From NCBI RefSeq assembly GCF_001517545.1, contig NZ_FBYA01000003.1, positions 379,510-443,509 of the forward strand: a stretch of 64,000 nt of DNA, read 5' to 3'. Position numbers and translations under genes: made by a program. The stretch is from Limnohabitans sp. Rim47 (GTDB lineage: Bacteria > Pseudomonadota > Gammaproteobacteria > Burkholderiales > Burkholderiaceae_C). Positions 1 to 8,033 of this stretch are shown piece after piece. How positions within the stretch are numbered: position 1 is the first letter of the stretch; every line of letters begins with the position of its first letter. The notes below the pieces were generated by a model that was given only the letters and a program-made list of their open reading frames with translations, was not told where the DNA came from and searched no databases.

Positions 1-177
1 ACCCCCGAATGCCTGCAGCGCATTGGCTTTGGCGTGCCGAACGTGGCAGAGGCTGTGGCCGCGCTCAAGGCGCGAGGCGTTGAATTCGTTGAATCGACCC
101 AGCTGCACCCCGAAGACCGCGGGGCCTTGACGCGCAATGCGCTGGGTTCTGTCGCGTTTGAACTCGTCCACAAATAA
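1..177 (+). CDS. VOC/HPPD-like protein, C-terminal fragment (5' end outside window)
   Basis: An open frame runs from base 1 to a TAA at 175-177 and gives 58 residues. The segment GVPNVAEAVAALKARGVEF is typical of a glyoxalase/vicinal-oxygen-chelate half-domain (a metal-binding betaalphabetabetabeta unit), and the end has an ExV pattern (FELVHK) like the last metal-ligand Glu strand of 4-hydroxyphenylpyruvate dioxygenase relatives. The TIM-barrel gene starts 13 bases downstream with its own AGGAG, so the two are probably cotranscribed. In pseudomonads QuiC1 carries a TIM-barrel dehydratase domain fused to an HPPD-like domain, so this tail may be the separate counterpart of that second domain. 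That pairing is inference; the fragment alone cannot fix a substrate. Confidence 0.6.
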   Translation, partial: TPECLQRIGFGVPNVAEAVAALKARGVEFVESTQLHPEDRGALTRNALGSVAFELVHK

Positions 178-190
178 GCCAGGAGCTGTT

Positions 191-1072
191 ATGAACTTGC
201 TCGACGGCTACGGCATGGACACCATCACCATGGCCGGCACCCTGGAGGCCAAGCTGGCCGCCATGAAGGGCGCAGGCTTTTCTCAGGTGATGTTGATGGC
301 CCGTGATCTGGTCACGCACCCTGGCGGCGTCAAGGCCGCTGTGGCCGCTGTGCACGCCAGCGGTATGCGGCCCACAGGCTTTCAGGTGCTGCGCGACTTT
401 GAAGGGCTTTCGGGCCACCTTCACAGCTACAAGCTGGACATCGCCAAGTCGATGCTGGAGATGTGCGCGGCCACCGGCAGCAAGGTCTTACTGGCTTGTT
501 CGTCCACCTCGCGCCATGCCACACAAGACCTGGACCTGATTGCCGCCGATCTGAAAAAGCTGGCCATGCTGGCGGTGCCAATGGGCATCAAAGTGGCCTA
601 CGAGGCGCTGTCGTGGGGCCGCACAGTCAATGAATTCCCCACCAGCTGGGATGTGGTTTGCCGCGCTGACTGCCCCAATCTGGGCATTGGTATCGACTCC
701 TTCCACATCTTTGCAGCCAAGACGCCGTTGGATGCGATCGAGGAACTGGACCCGTCCAAAATCTTTTTGGTGCAGCTGTCGGACTTCATGTGGCAAGAAA
801 CGCCGACCTTTGAAGAGCGCATGACCACGGCCCGCACTTTCCGTGTGTTTCCGGGAGAGGGCGTGCACAGTGAGCAGCTGGCCGATCTGGTGCTGCGCTT
901 GGACCGCATTGGCTACCGGGGTGACTACAGCTTCGAGGTCTTCAACGACGACTACCAGCAACTGCCTTTGGAAACCGTGGCCGAACGCGCCCGCAAGAGC
1001 GCGACTTGGTTGCACCAAGACGTGCTGCACAAGTCGGCACCGCTGCCTGACTGGGCTCGCCAGCGGTCTTAA
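191..1072 (+). CDS. 3-dehydroshikimate dehydratase-like TIM-barrel protein (QuiC family)
   Basis: A 293-residue sugar phosphate isomerase/epimerase (AP-endonuclease-2 fold) protein. The ATG at 191 is preceded by AGGAG at 181-185; the in-frame ATG at 137 lies inside the upstream gene and has no ribosome site. The middle and C-terminal half (YEALSWGR, GIGIDSFH, KIFLVQLSD, FPGEG, SFEVFNDD) closely follows the dehydratase domain of QuiC1-type 3-dehydroshikimate dehydratases. These use acidic and histidine residues at the barrel mouth to bind a divalent metal and convert 3-dehydroshikimate to protocatechuate. Two shikimate dehydrogenase homologues further along (30370, 34265) support a hydroaromatic role. 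The substrate is inferred from family resemblance. Another TIM-barrel isomerase function remains possible. Confidence 0.75.
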   Translation: MNLLDGYGMDTITMAGTLEAKLAAMKGAGFSQVMLMARDLVTHPGGVKAAVAAVHASGMRPTGFQVLRDFEGLSGHLHSYKLDIAKSMLEMCAATGSKVLLACSSTSRHATQDLDLIAADLKKLAMLAVPMGIKVAYEALSWGRTVNEFPTSWDVVCRADCPNLGIGIDSFHIFAAKTPLDAIEELDPSKIFLVQLSDFMWQETPTFEERMTTARTFRVFPGEGVHSEQLADLVLRLDRIGYRGDYSFEVFNDDYQQLPLETVAERARKSATWLHQDVLHKSAPLPDWARQRS

Positions 1073-1106
1073 ATTGGCACCATTCGGGCAGGCAGTGACT
1101 GCTTGT

Positions 1107-2156
1107 CTAGCGGAACAGGCTGGGCGGTGAGACTGCGCCAAAGTCAGGACCGATGCCGCCTGACGGGGGCTGTGGGCACTGCGTGCTCAACTGAATGGTG
1201 ATGGTTTTGTCTTTTTTCGAGGCGTCAACAATGCGCGCGCAGGCAAAGCTTGAAATGGGCAGGGCTGCATGTGCTGCGATGCTGGTGACCATGGGCAAAG
1301 TCACATATTCACATGACTTGTCGTTGGCAGCACTGCAGTTGTCCACTGTATCGAACAAGGTGGATTTGGAGCCGGGCTCGATCCAGATTTTGTCGCCCAT
1401 ACTCAACTCGACAGGGTTTCTCTCCTCGACCAAATCCCTGAAGGTGTTGACGTCGTTTTTATCGGTCAGCAGCGATGACCATTGGAACGTTTTGCAGGGG
1501 TCAACAGGTTTGTCATCAAAGGCCTGCAGCACCAGCAAATAGGCTTGTCCCGTGAATGGGTTGATTTTGGGTGTGGGCGGTTGGGCGGTGCTGTTCCAGT
1601 ACGTGTCATAAACGCATTGACTGGCAACCAGCGGAAACAAGCCGCCACGTTCAATGGTGCCCGGACTGGTCATGCCGGCGACGGCCGTGACGGACACTGG
1701 GGTGGAAACAATGTTCCAAAGGCGTGCAAAAAAGGTGGCCACCTCGCCGCCGTTTTGCCCAGAGCCTTTGGTGAGCGTGACCTGAACGGCCGGCACATCG
1801 TTGGTTGTCGGTGTCATCGGCAGCAGTTGCAATGCCGCATTGACTTCCTTGGGGTTCCAGTAGCCCGATTGCACGGTGCCGGTTGACAGCATTTTTCCAT
1901 CTGCGGCATTGAACGCGATGGCATTGAATGCCATCGTTTCAGCGGTGGACCACTGAGGTGTGGTCGACGTTGTGCCGCGCAAATGCTGGGCACCCGCGAG
2001 CGCGGCGGCATCAGCGTCGTTTTGCAGTTCATTGCGAACGATCTGCACATAGGCCACGTCGATCACCAGCGCTGCAATGCCGAGAAACACCGGGATCATG
2101 AAGGCCACCAACACGGTGACTGCACCTCGTTCGGCGCGTGGATGTGTTTTCATCAT
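1107..2156 (-). CDS. tadG: TadG-like Flp pilus assembly protein
   Basis: A 349-residue protein. Residues about 8-55 (ERGAVTVLVAFMIPVFLG, then a second hydrophobic stretch and NELQNDADAAALAGAQHL) match the TadE/TadG N-terminal domain, a single membrane segment with a pseudopilin-like look. The rest is a periplasmic region without a recognised von Willebrand A domain, so it is shorter than the longest TadG proteins. Start ATG at 2156 overlaps the stop of tadE (2153-2155), which implies translational coupling. It converges on the QuiC-like gene with 34 bases between stops. The product is thought to anchor or stabilise the Flp pilus machinery in the envelope. Confidence 0.85.
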   Translation of the reverse strand: MMKTHPRAERGAVTVLVAFMIPVFLGIAALVIDVAYVQIVRNELQNDADAAALAGAQHLRGTTSTTPQWSTAETMAFNAIAFNAADGKMLSTGTVQSGYWNPKEVNAALQLLPMTPTTNDVPAVQVTLTKGSGQNGGEVATFFARLWNIVSTPVSVTAVAGMTSPGTIERGGLFPLVASQCVYDTYWNSTAQPPTPKINPFTGQAYLLVLQAFDDKPVDPCKTFQWSSLLTDKNDVNTFRDLVEERNPVELSMGDKIWIEPGSKSTLFDTVDNCSAANDKSCEYVTLPMVTSIAAHAALPISSFACARIVDASKKDKTITIQLSTQCPQPPSGGIGPDFGAVSPPSLFR

Positions 2157-2620
2157 TCCCTCACCATGACTGTGGTGGATGTCAATACCAGGGGTGAACC
2201 CATGGCACTCAGTAAATTGCCCAACGCCAAACCCCTGAAGGTGTAGCTCACGCGGACGGCCAGATGCTCGGGGTTGGTTTGAACAGGAAAGTCAACCGTG
2301 ATCGGGCTGGCCGCACCCAAAGTCGACAAGGCGTTGCCCGTGTAGTTCAACACGCGTGTCGAGATCTCGTTGGTGCTGACGGGGGGCACCCGCAACACAA
2401 TGCCTGCACGCGCCCCTTCACGGCTGGCGTTGGTGATCACGGCTTTGTCATAGAGCGCCATGCCGAATTCAACAATGCCCGAGACGATCAACAGCAGCAA
2501 GGGCAATAACAAACCGAATTCAACTGTGGCCGTGCCCCTTTGGCTTTGTGCCCGTTTGTTGATAGGCAACAGGGCGCGCATGCAGGTGTTCCCCCGAACA
2601 TCAACCAAGTTTTGCGTCAT
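2153..2620 (-). CDS. tadE: TadE-like minor pseudopilin
   Basis: A 155-residue protein starting at ATG 2620, which has a strong AGGAG about 8 bases upstream on the minus strand. Upstream in-frame starts lack such a site. A basic leader is followed by RGTATVEFGLLLPLLLL, the TadE-like motif: prepilin-type cleavage near G/TATVEF, then one membrane helix and NASREGARAG. TadE proteins are pseudopilins processed by the TadV/CpaA peptidase and are needed for Flp pilus formation. It is the first gene of a minus-strand tadE-tadG pair divergent from the flp operon, an arrangement that could let minor and major pilins be set separately. Confidence 0.9.
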   Translation of the reverse strand: MTQNLVDVRGNTCMRALLPINKRAQSQRGTATVEFGLLLPLLLLIVSGIVEFGMALYDKAVITNASREGARAGIVLRVPPVSTNEISTRVLNYTGNALSTLGAASPITVDFPVQTNPEHLAVRVSYTFRGLALGNLLSAMGSPLVLTSTTVMVRE

Positions 2621-2938
2621 TGGTGAACTCCTTTTGTCATCGACATGATGGTTTTGGGGACACCGGACGATTGGTGTTCCCCAATGCAAACCATATGAAA
2701 AAAGCAGATCGAGCACCGTGGTCTGTCACACCAAAAATCTAAAAATATGAGCACGGCACGCCAAAACGGTGCTCTGTGCAACAGACGGTGGCGTCAGCCG
2801 CTCATAAATTCATGACAACACAGATGCAGCAAGTGTCTGTGTGGGAGGGGCAATCTGCTCGACCATCTGTGCCGTTCAAGGGCAATCACGAAGAGCTGAA
2901 TTGGCACCCTTTTTTTTAAATCAACAAGGAGTCTTGTC
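2621..2938. promoter_or_regulatory. Divergent intergenic region between tadE and flp1
   Basis: 318 bases without a convincing gene, presumably holding both tad promoters. An inverted repeat GAGCACCG (2711-2718) / CGGTGCTC (2767-2774) with a 48-base spacer flanks an A-rich stretch around 2731-2750. It could be an operator or looping site. No clear -35/-10 pair could be chosen with confidence. AAGGA at 2926-2930 is the ribosome site of flp1. Confidence 0.4.
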
Positions 2939-3121
2939 ATGAAGCACGTCATGGTTTTATTTGGGAATTTCACACACGACGAGGGCGGGGCGACGGCCAT
3001 TGAATATGGCTTGCTTGCGGCACTGGTGGCTTTGGGAATTGTGGTCGGTGCAAGCGCATTAGGCGCTGAGTTGGGTTTGTTTTTTGGGCGCATTGCCACA
3101 CGGCTTTCTACGGCCGCATGA
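2939..3121 (+). CDS. flp: Flp-type pilin, first copy
   Basis: A 60-residue type IVb Flp prepilin. After a short leader, EGGATAIEYGLLAALVALGI shows the Flp cleavage and polymerisation motif: cleavage after Gly, with Glu at mature position 5 and Tyr at position 6. A single hydrophobic helix and a short tail follow. ATG at 2939 is preceded by AAGGA at 2926-2930. The tail (FFGRIATRLSTAA) differs from that of the second copy at 3343. It is the first gene of the plus-strand tad operon, and a hairpin follows it, so pilin transcript levels may exceed those of the machinery genes. Confidence 0.93.
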   Translation: MKHVMVLFGNFTHDEGGATAIEYGLLAALVALGIVVGASALGAELGLFFGRIATRLSTAA

Positions 3122-3127
3122 AATAAG

Positions 3128-3195
3128 AGCTTCGCCGATGTGCGTGAGCCTGACCTTCTTGGCCAATGGGTATGGTGGCTAACAGACGCGAAGCT
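3128..3195 (+). terminator. Attenuator-like stem-loop between the two flp genes
   Basis: AGCTTCGC at 3128-3135 pairs exactly with GCGAAGCT at 3188-3195, and the 3' arm is followed by TTCTTGTTTTT. The loop is long (52 bases) but the position, directly after flp1 and before flp2 and the machinery genes, suggests partial termination or 3'-end protection of the flp1 transcript. Confidence 0.4.
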
Positions 3196-3342
3196 TTCTT
3201 GTTTTTAAAGTTCAAGCACGGTGATCGAAAAAGAAAACACCGTTGCAAAGAGGGCGTCTTTGTTTTTGATGAGCGCAGAGCGCCATCGCGGGCAAATGGA
3301 CGTCACTTGAAGTTCATCAACCTTGATCTGGAGTGAGTCAAT

Positions 3343-3525
3343 ATGAAAACGCAAATCCAAAACTTTATCAACGACGAGTCGGGTGCAACTGCTATCGAAT
3401 ACGGCTTGCTGGCCGCTTTGGTCGCCTTGGGCATTGCGGCCGGTGCCACAGCGTTGGGTACGCAATTGGGAGCATTGTTCACGCGCATCTCGACACGCCT
3501 GGCTGCTGCCGTTTTTCCGGCTTGA
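3343..3525 (+). CDS. flp: Flp-type pilin, second copy
   Basis: A 60-residue Flp prepilin, paralogous to the gene at 2939: ESGATAIEYGLLAALVALGI is nearly identical over the cleavage site and helix, while the C-terminal tails diverge (here GALFTRISTRLAAAVFPA). The 221-base gap from flp1 contains a hairpin and has no other gene. The next gene, cpaA, starts 29 bases downstream. Duplicated flp genes occur in several Tad loci, usually with one major and one minor or conditional pilin. Which copy dominates here cannot be told from sequence. Confidence 0.93.
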   Translation: MKTQIQNFINDESGATAIEYGLLAALVALGIAAGATALGTQLGALFTRISTRLAAAVFPA

Positions 3526-3554
3526 AGCGCATCAACAGAACCCAGGAACCAATC

Positions 3555-4088
3555 ATGCCAACCCTGCCATTGGAGTTTGTCAGCTTGTTGGCCTTGACCA
3601 CATTGCTGGTGCTGGCCGGCTGGCACGACTTGCGGATGCGACTGATCCCAAACACCTTGGTGCTCTGGGGTTTGATCACTGCGCTGGTCTTGTCGATGAC
3701 CCCTCGGGGCATCGGACTGACATCCGCAATGCTGGGTGGCATGACCGGTTTTCTGGTGTTTTTGTTTTTGCACTTGTTCAAGATGGTCGGTGCCGGCGAC
3801 GTCAAATTGGTGGCGGTTGTCGGCATGTTCGTCGGTTGGCCAGACATGGCGAAAGTCTGCCTGGCCATCTTGAGCGCTGGCGGTCTGTTGTCCGTGGCCT
3901 GGGCCCTCTGGGCATCGCGGTGGCAGACGGTTTTGAAAAATTTGCAGACTGGTTTGATGAACCAGATCCGGTCTGGGCTCTTACCGCAAATCGGTCAGCC
4001 CCTGATCGCTCAGGTCTCCCCCGAGCGTGTGCCCTATGCCTTGGCGGTTGGTATGGGAACCGTAGCTCATTACGCCATGCCATGGTGA
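3555..4088 (+). CDS. cpaA: Prepilin peptidase CpaA/TadV
   Basis: A 177-residue polytopic membrane protease of the A24 family. The two catalytic aspartates are visible: D25 in WHDLRMRLIPN and D82 in GAGDVKL, both at cytoplasmic ends of helices as in TadV/TcpA-type peptidases. It lacks the N-methyltransferase domain of PilD, which is normal for the Tad class. ATG at 3555 follows CAGGA at 3543-3547; the longer frame back to 3333 only overlaps flp2. It should cleave the Flp and TadE leaders. Confidence 0.92.
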   Translation: MPTLPLEFVSLLALTTLLVLAGWHDLRMRLIPNTLVLWGLITALVLSMTPRGIGLTSAMLGGMTGFLVFLFLHLFKMVGAGDVKLVAVVGMFVGWPDMAKVCLAILSAGGLLSVAWALWASRWQTVLKNLQTGLMNQIRSGLLPQIGQPLIAQVSPERVPYALAVGMGTVAHYAMPW

Positions 4089-4124
4089 TGGCGTTGTCAC
4101 GGAATTTGGAACAGGAACAACAAC

Positions 4125-4985
4125 ATGAACAAACGTCCGGTTTTGATGATGGTTGCGGCGACCACCGCGGCCTTGGCCACCGTTTCTATGGCAGCCATCT
4201 GGCTGAAGCAAAAGGACGACAACAACACCATCAAGGTGGTGGTCGCGACCCGGGATCTGCAAATCGGCACCCGCTTGCAGCCGGCCATGCTCGAGACGGT
4301 GAGTTGGCCTATCGCCGCGCCCATTAAATCGCCTTTGCAATCGACCGAGCAAGCGTATGACCGCGTGATCAACATGCCCATCTTGAAAGGTGAGCCGATA
4401 CAGGAAACCAAATTGGCGGCCCTGGGGCAACAAGGCGGTCTGTCCTCGGTCTTGAAAGACGGCAAGCGGGCTGTGACTGTGAAAGTCAATGAAATTGTGG
4501 GTGTGGCCGGATTTGCGTTGCCCGGTAATTTTGTGGATGTGATGGCCAACATTCCGGACAAAGACAACAACCCGGTTTCCAAAATTGTGCTGGAGCGGAT
4601 TCAGGTATTGGCTGTTGCCCAAGATGTGGCCAGCACTGAAAACAAGCCGCGTGTGGTGAGTGCAGTCACTTTAGAAGTGACCCCACAAGAAGCTGAAATC
4701 ATTGATTTGGCCCGAAGTGTCGGTGCCTTGTCTTTGGTCTTGCGCAGCCAGGTGGATGTTGCCAGTGTCGAAACATTGGGCTCACGCAAGGCAGATTTGT
4801 TGCAACGGGCTGGGCAACTTCAACCCAAGTTGGCCGATGCGTCTTCGCCGGCATTGCTAGACGCCGCTTCGCGTTCAGCGCCCGTGCGTGTGGTCAGACG
4901 TGTGAGCACGACTGCGCCGTCCAAAGTGACGGAAAAAATGGAAGTGATTCGTGGGGTTAAAAAATCCCAAGAGTCGGCCGAATAA
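4125..4985 (+). CDS. cpaB: Flp pilus assembly protein CpaB/RcpC
   Basis: A 286-residue protein with an N-terminal membrane anchor (residues about 5-25) followed by an SAF domain (VVVATRDLQIGTRLQPAML), then the RcpC/CpaB C-terminal region ending near residue 225 and a basic tail. ATG at 4125 is preceded by ACAGGA. CpaB proteins act in the periplasm, probably gating or stabilising the CpaC secretin and binding peptidoglycan through the SAF region. It lies 36 bases after cpaA and 31 before cpaC in the tad operon. Confidence 0.9.
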   Translation: MNKRPVLMMVAATTAALATVSMAAIWLKQKDDNNTIKVVVATRDLQIGTRLQPAMLETVSWPIAAPIKSPLQSTEQAYDRVINMPILKGEPIQETKLAALGQQGGLSSVLKDGKRAVTVKVNEIVGVAGFALPGNFVDVMANIPDKDNNPVSKIVLERIQVLAVAQDVASTENKPRVVSAVTLEVTPQEAEIIDLARSVGALSLVLRSQVDVASVETLGSRKADLLQRAGQLQPKLADASSPALLDAASRSAPVRVVRRVSTTAPSKVTEKMEVIRGVKKSQESAE

Positions 4986-5016
4986 AACCGCTTTTTTGTC
5001 TGTGGATCACATCAGT

Positions 5017-6501
5017 ATGAAAAAAATCATCTCAACATTTTCGGCGCATGGGTTGGCCATCGCATTGAGTTTCTCTTTTCCCTTATTGGCCGCTGAAATC
5101 GAAACAGCACCGCCTAAAAAAATAAGCAAGCCTGTGGCTACTGCCCCGTCAGAAAAGGCGCTCGCGTCGCAAGGGCCCGTCGAGTTGTTGCCTGGCGTCG
5201 ATCTGAGCACGGGAAAGTCCACCCTGCTCAAGCTGTCAGAACCGGCGCTGCGCATCTCGATTGGTAACCCGGATGTGGCCGATGTCACCTTGATCAACGC
5301 CAAAGAGGTTTATCTGCTGGGTAAAAAATCCGGCGTCACCAATTTGATCGTCTGGTCTGCCAACGGCAAAACCACTTTGCGCGATGTCAATGTCGGGCTG
5401 GACACTGCCATGCTGGAGTCCAGACTGGCCAAGTGGGTGCCTACCAAAGAGCCCTTGATGGTCGATGTGATGGCCGATACGGTGGTGTTGCGCGGGCGCG
5501 TTCCCGATTCCACCAAAGTGCACCGGATTGTGAGCTTGGCCGAGGCCTACACAGGGGGCAAAAAAGTCATCAACATGCTGCGTGTGGAGGGCTCTCAGCA
5601 GGTCATGCTGGAAGTTAAGGTGGCCGAGGTGTCGCGTACGCTTCTCGATGAATTGGGGGTGGACATCAACCTCACCCGAACAGCGGGCAGCACCTCGGTG
5701 TCCTTGCTGTCGCAATTTTTGTCCAATGGCGCAACGGCCTTGACCACGGCACGGGCCAATGGCAATACCACCATCACACTCACGGCAGAAATGAAAAAGG
5801 GTTTGGTCAAAATCCTGGCCGAACCCACCATCACCGCCATCAGTGGGCAGGAAGGCTCGTTTCTGGCGGGCGGCAAGATCTTCATCCCTGTGCCTCAGGG
5901 GGGCTCCAGCAACAGCATCACCCTCGAAGAAAAAGAGTTCGGTGTCGGCTTGAGTTTCACGCCCACCGTGTTGGAGGAAGGACTGATCAATCTGAAAGTG
6001 ACGCCCGAAGTGTCTGAGCTGTCCCAGTTGGGGGCAACGGTCAAGGCGCTCAATGGTCAGGTCAGTGTCTTGCCTTCTATCACCACCCGGCGAGCCTCTA
6101 CCACCGTGCAGCTGAGAGATGGTGAAAGTTTTGCCATTGGTGGCTTGATCAAAAGCAATGTGACCGAGGCGATTCGCGCATTGCCCTTGTTGGGGGAGCT
6201 GCCCGTGCTGGGGGCCTTATTCCGCAGCAATGCGTTCCAAACTGAAAAATCCGAATTGCTGTTCGTGATCACGCCTCGATTGGCCAAAACAGCTGAGCAG
6301 ACCTTGGCCTTGCCCACGGACCATTTCAAGCCGCCCACCCGAGCCGAATTCATGGTCGAGGGCTTGATGGAACCTGCACCTTCGACATCCGCAGACAAGC
6401 CAACCGCTGCCCCAGCCCCAGCCCCAGCCCCAGCCCCAGCCCCAGCAGATGAGGCTCTTGCAGTACCCCCACAAACCTCGACTCTAGGAGAGATGAAATG
6501 A
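5017..6501 (+). CDS. cpaC: Outer-membrane secretin CpaC/RcpA
   Basis: A 494-residue secretin with a signal peptide (MKKIISTFSAHGLAIALSF, cleavage probably after LLAAE or nearby). The N-terminal pilus-formation domain (about 60-130: LKLSEPALRISIGNPDVADV) is followed by a BON-like segment and the secretin core (EVKVAEVSR, VKILAEPTITAISGQEGSFLAGG, RDGESFAIGGL, PLLGELPVLGALF). The C-terminus ends in a Pro-Ala linker encoded by a six-copy CCCCAG repeat. I start at ATG 5017 because it gives a clean signal peptide; the frame back to 4951 overlaps cpaB. The product forms the channel for the Flp pilus. The stop overlaps the ATG of the next gene. Confidence 0.93.
   Translation: MKKIISTFSAHGLAIALSFSFPLLAAEIETAPPKKISKPVATAPSEKALASQGPVELLPGVDLSTGKSTLLKLSEPALRISIGNPDVADVTLINAKEVYLLGKKSGVTNLIVWSANGKTTLRDVNVGLDTAMLESRLAKWVPTKEPLMVDVMADTVVLRGRVPDSTKVHRIVSLAEAYTGGKKVINMLRVEGSQQVMLEVKVAEVSRTLLDELGVDINLTRTAGSTSVSLLSQFLSNGATALTTARANGNTTITLTAEMKKGLVKILAEPTITAISGQEGSFLAGGKIFIPVPQGGSSNSITLEEKEFGVGLSFTPTVLEEGLINLKVTPEVSELSQLGATVKALNGQVSVLPSITTRRASTTVQLRDGESFAIGGLIKSNVTEAIRALPLLGELPVLGALFRSNAFQTEKSELLFVITPRLAKTAEQTLALPTDHFKPPTRAEFMVEGLMEPAPSTSADKPTAAPAPAPAPAPAPADEALAVPPQTSTLGEMK
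6410..6445 (+). repeat. (CCCCAG)6 microsatellite in cpaC
   Basis: Six perfect tandem copies of the hexamer CCCCAG encode alternating Pro-Ala near the secretin C-terminus. Slippage by whole units keeps the frame and only changes the linker length. Confidence 0.9.
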
Positions 6502-6806
6502 CAGCCATCACGATCGGCAAAGTCCAAAACCTGTGCGCGTGTCTGCTGGTGAGTTTGACCGCAGCGGGTTGTGCCAACACGCCTTATGCGGACGCACCGC
6601 AAGCAGGGCAATCGGTTCGCCAAGCGTGGGCTGCGCAAACACTGAATGCGGATGCAGGACAAAAAAAATGGCCACTGGCTGACAGCGATGGCGTTGCCAT
6701 GAAGTCTGCCGTTGACCACTACCAAGGCTCCTTTGAAAAGCCACCCGCCCCGGTGAATGTCATGAACATTGGAATCGGTGGCTCGACCGGCACTGCTGGT
6801 CGTTGA
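6498..6806 (+). CDS. Small Tad-locus lipoprotein (CpaD/RcpB position)
   Basis: A 102-residue protein with a lipoprotein signal sequence: a hydrophobic stretch and the lipobox LTAAGC, cysteine at about residue 26. The remainder is short, hydrophilic, and ends in a Gly-rich MNIGIGGSTGTAGR. Its ATG overlaps the cpaC stop (ATGA at 6498-6501). Position between secretin and cpaE is that of CpaD/RcpB lipoproteins, which assist secretin assembly at the outer membrane, but it is much shorter than those and I see no clear sequence match. The function is inferred from signal and position. Confidence 0.75.
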   Translation: MTAITIGKVQNLCACLLVSLTAAGCANTPYADAPQAGQSVRQAWAAQTLNADAGQKKWPLADSDGVAMKSAVDHYQGSFEKPPAPVNVMNIGIGGSTGTAGR

Positions 6807-6816
6807 AAGGACTGAC

Positions 6817-8004
6817 ATGAACACTTATTTATTGGCACCGGATGCCGCCACGCTCGAAATGTTGCGCAACACAGCGCAGTCGCAGAGTTTGACGGTCAAG
6901 TCCGCAAATGTTCGCGCTGCAGGACAGGCTTTGCGGCCTCTACTCCAAACTATTGAGTCTGGTATTTTGTTGCTGTGCAGTAGCCAAGCGCAATTGGCCG
7001 AAGACCTCGAAGTACTGGAATCTATGACTTGGTCTAACCCGCAGGTCAGTGTGGTCCTGATCAGTGACAGTGATACCAAAGAGGATTTGATGCGTGCCAT
7101 GCGCGCGGGCGTTCGCGAGGTGGTGGCATCACCACCCGCACAGACTGAGCTGATTGACGCTTTGCGCCGCGTTGTGGGGCATCACGGGAAAACCCGAAAT
7201 ACCGATGACAGTTTCGTTGGGACCGGAAAAATTGTGGCCTTCATTTCGTGCAAAGGCGGCAGCGGATCTACTTTTTTAGCCACCAACATGGCCTATTTGA
7301 TCGCTGACACCTTCAATCGCCGGTGTGTTCTTGTTGATCTGGATCTGCAGTATGGCGATGCCTCGTATTACATGAGTCAAGACGATGCCAAAAACAACAT
7401 CAGCGACTTAACGCAACAAATCGATCGTCTTGACGCACAGTTGTTGAGCAGTTGCATGCAGCGCATTACCCCAAGGTTGAATTTGCTGGCAGCCCCCAAT
7501 GAGCCCGGTGTGGCCTTGGCCATCACCTCCAACCAACTTGAGCAGGTCTTGACATTGGCCAAACGCATGCACGAGTTTGTGGTGCTCGATTTGGACTGTT
7601 CCATTGATGCGGTCACGCTCAAAGCATTGGACATGGCAGATGTTGTCTATGTGACGATGGAGTGCAACTTGCCCGTGGTGCGCAACGCCAAACGACTGGT
7701 CAAGCTTTTCCACTCTTTGGGATATGGCGACGACAAGCTGAAGTTGCTGGTGAACAAATTCCAGTCTGATGGTGCGCTGGATGTCAAAAGCATCGAGCAA
7801 GCCGTGGCCATCAAAGTTCACCACACCGTTCCCAATCAGGTCGAGGCAGTGACCGAAGCATTTAATTTGGGTCGACCGCTGGAACTGTTGCACCCACAAA
7901 ACGGCGTGCTCAAAGCCTTGCGCGACATCACCGCGTCGCTGTTGCAAACCCCTTTGCCAAAAAACCGCGGCTGGATGGATCGTTTGATGGGTAAAGCCGC
8001 CTGA
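6817..8004 (+). CDS. cpaE: Pilus assembly ATPase-like protein CpaE/TadZ
   Basis: A 395-residue protein. The N-terminal ~120 residues look like a degenerate receiver-type domain (LLCSSQAQLAEDLEVLESM, SVVLISDSDTKEDLMRAMRAGVREVV). A ParA/MinD-like domain follows with an atypical Walker A, KGGSGST at about residues 146-152, where the usual second Lys is replaced, as known for TadZ proteins. VLVDLDLQYGD is the Walker B region. CpaE localises the pilus machine, often to a pole. The start at ATG 6817 follows AAAGG at 6806-6810; the longer frame from 6769 overlaps the lipoprotein gene. Confidence 0.9.
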   Translation: MNTYLLAPDAATLEMLRNTAQSQSLTVKSANVRAAGQALRPLLQTIESGILLLCSSQAQLAEDLEVLESMTWSNPQVSVVLISDSDTKEDLMRAMRAGVREVVASPPAQTELIDALRRVVGHHGKTRNTDDSFVGTGKIVAFISCKGGSGSTFLATNMAYLIADTFNRRCVLVDLDLQYGDASYYMSQDDAKNNISDLTQQIDRLDAQLLSSCMQRITPRLNLLAAPNEPGVALAITSNQLEQVLTLAKRMHEFVVLDLDCSIDAVTLKALDMADVVYVTMECNLPVVRNAKRLVKLFHSLGYGDDKLKLLVNKFQSDGALDVKSIEQAVAIKVHHTVPNQVEAVTEAFNLGRPLELLHPQNGVLKALRDITASLLQTPLPKNRGWMDRLMGKAA

Positions 8005-8033
8005 ATGGCGACCCGCAACAAAAGGAGATTGCT

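Noticed and set aside
2912..2930. Possible sigma-54 promoter (TTGGCAC) before flp1
   Set aside because: The -12 element GC is missing; the sequence after TGGCAC is a T-run. It does not meet the consensus.
3383..4327. 314-codon plus-strand ORF across flp2 and cpaA
   Set aside because: Overlaps two clear tad genes in another frame and shows no domain; cpaA has its own ribosome site and catalytic aspartates.
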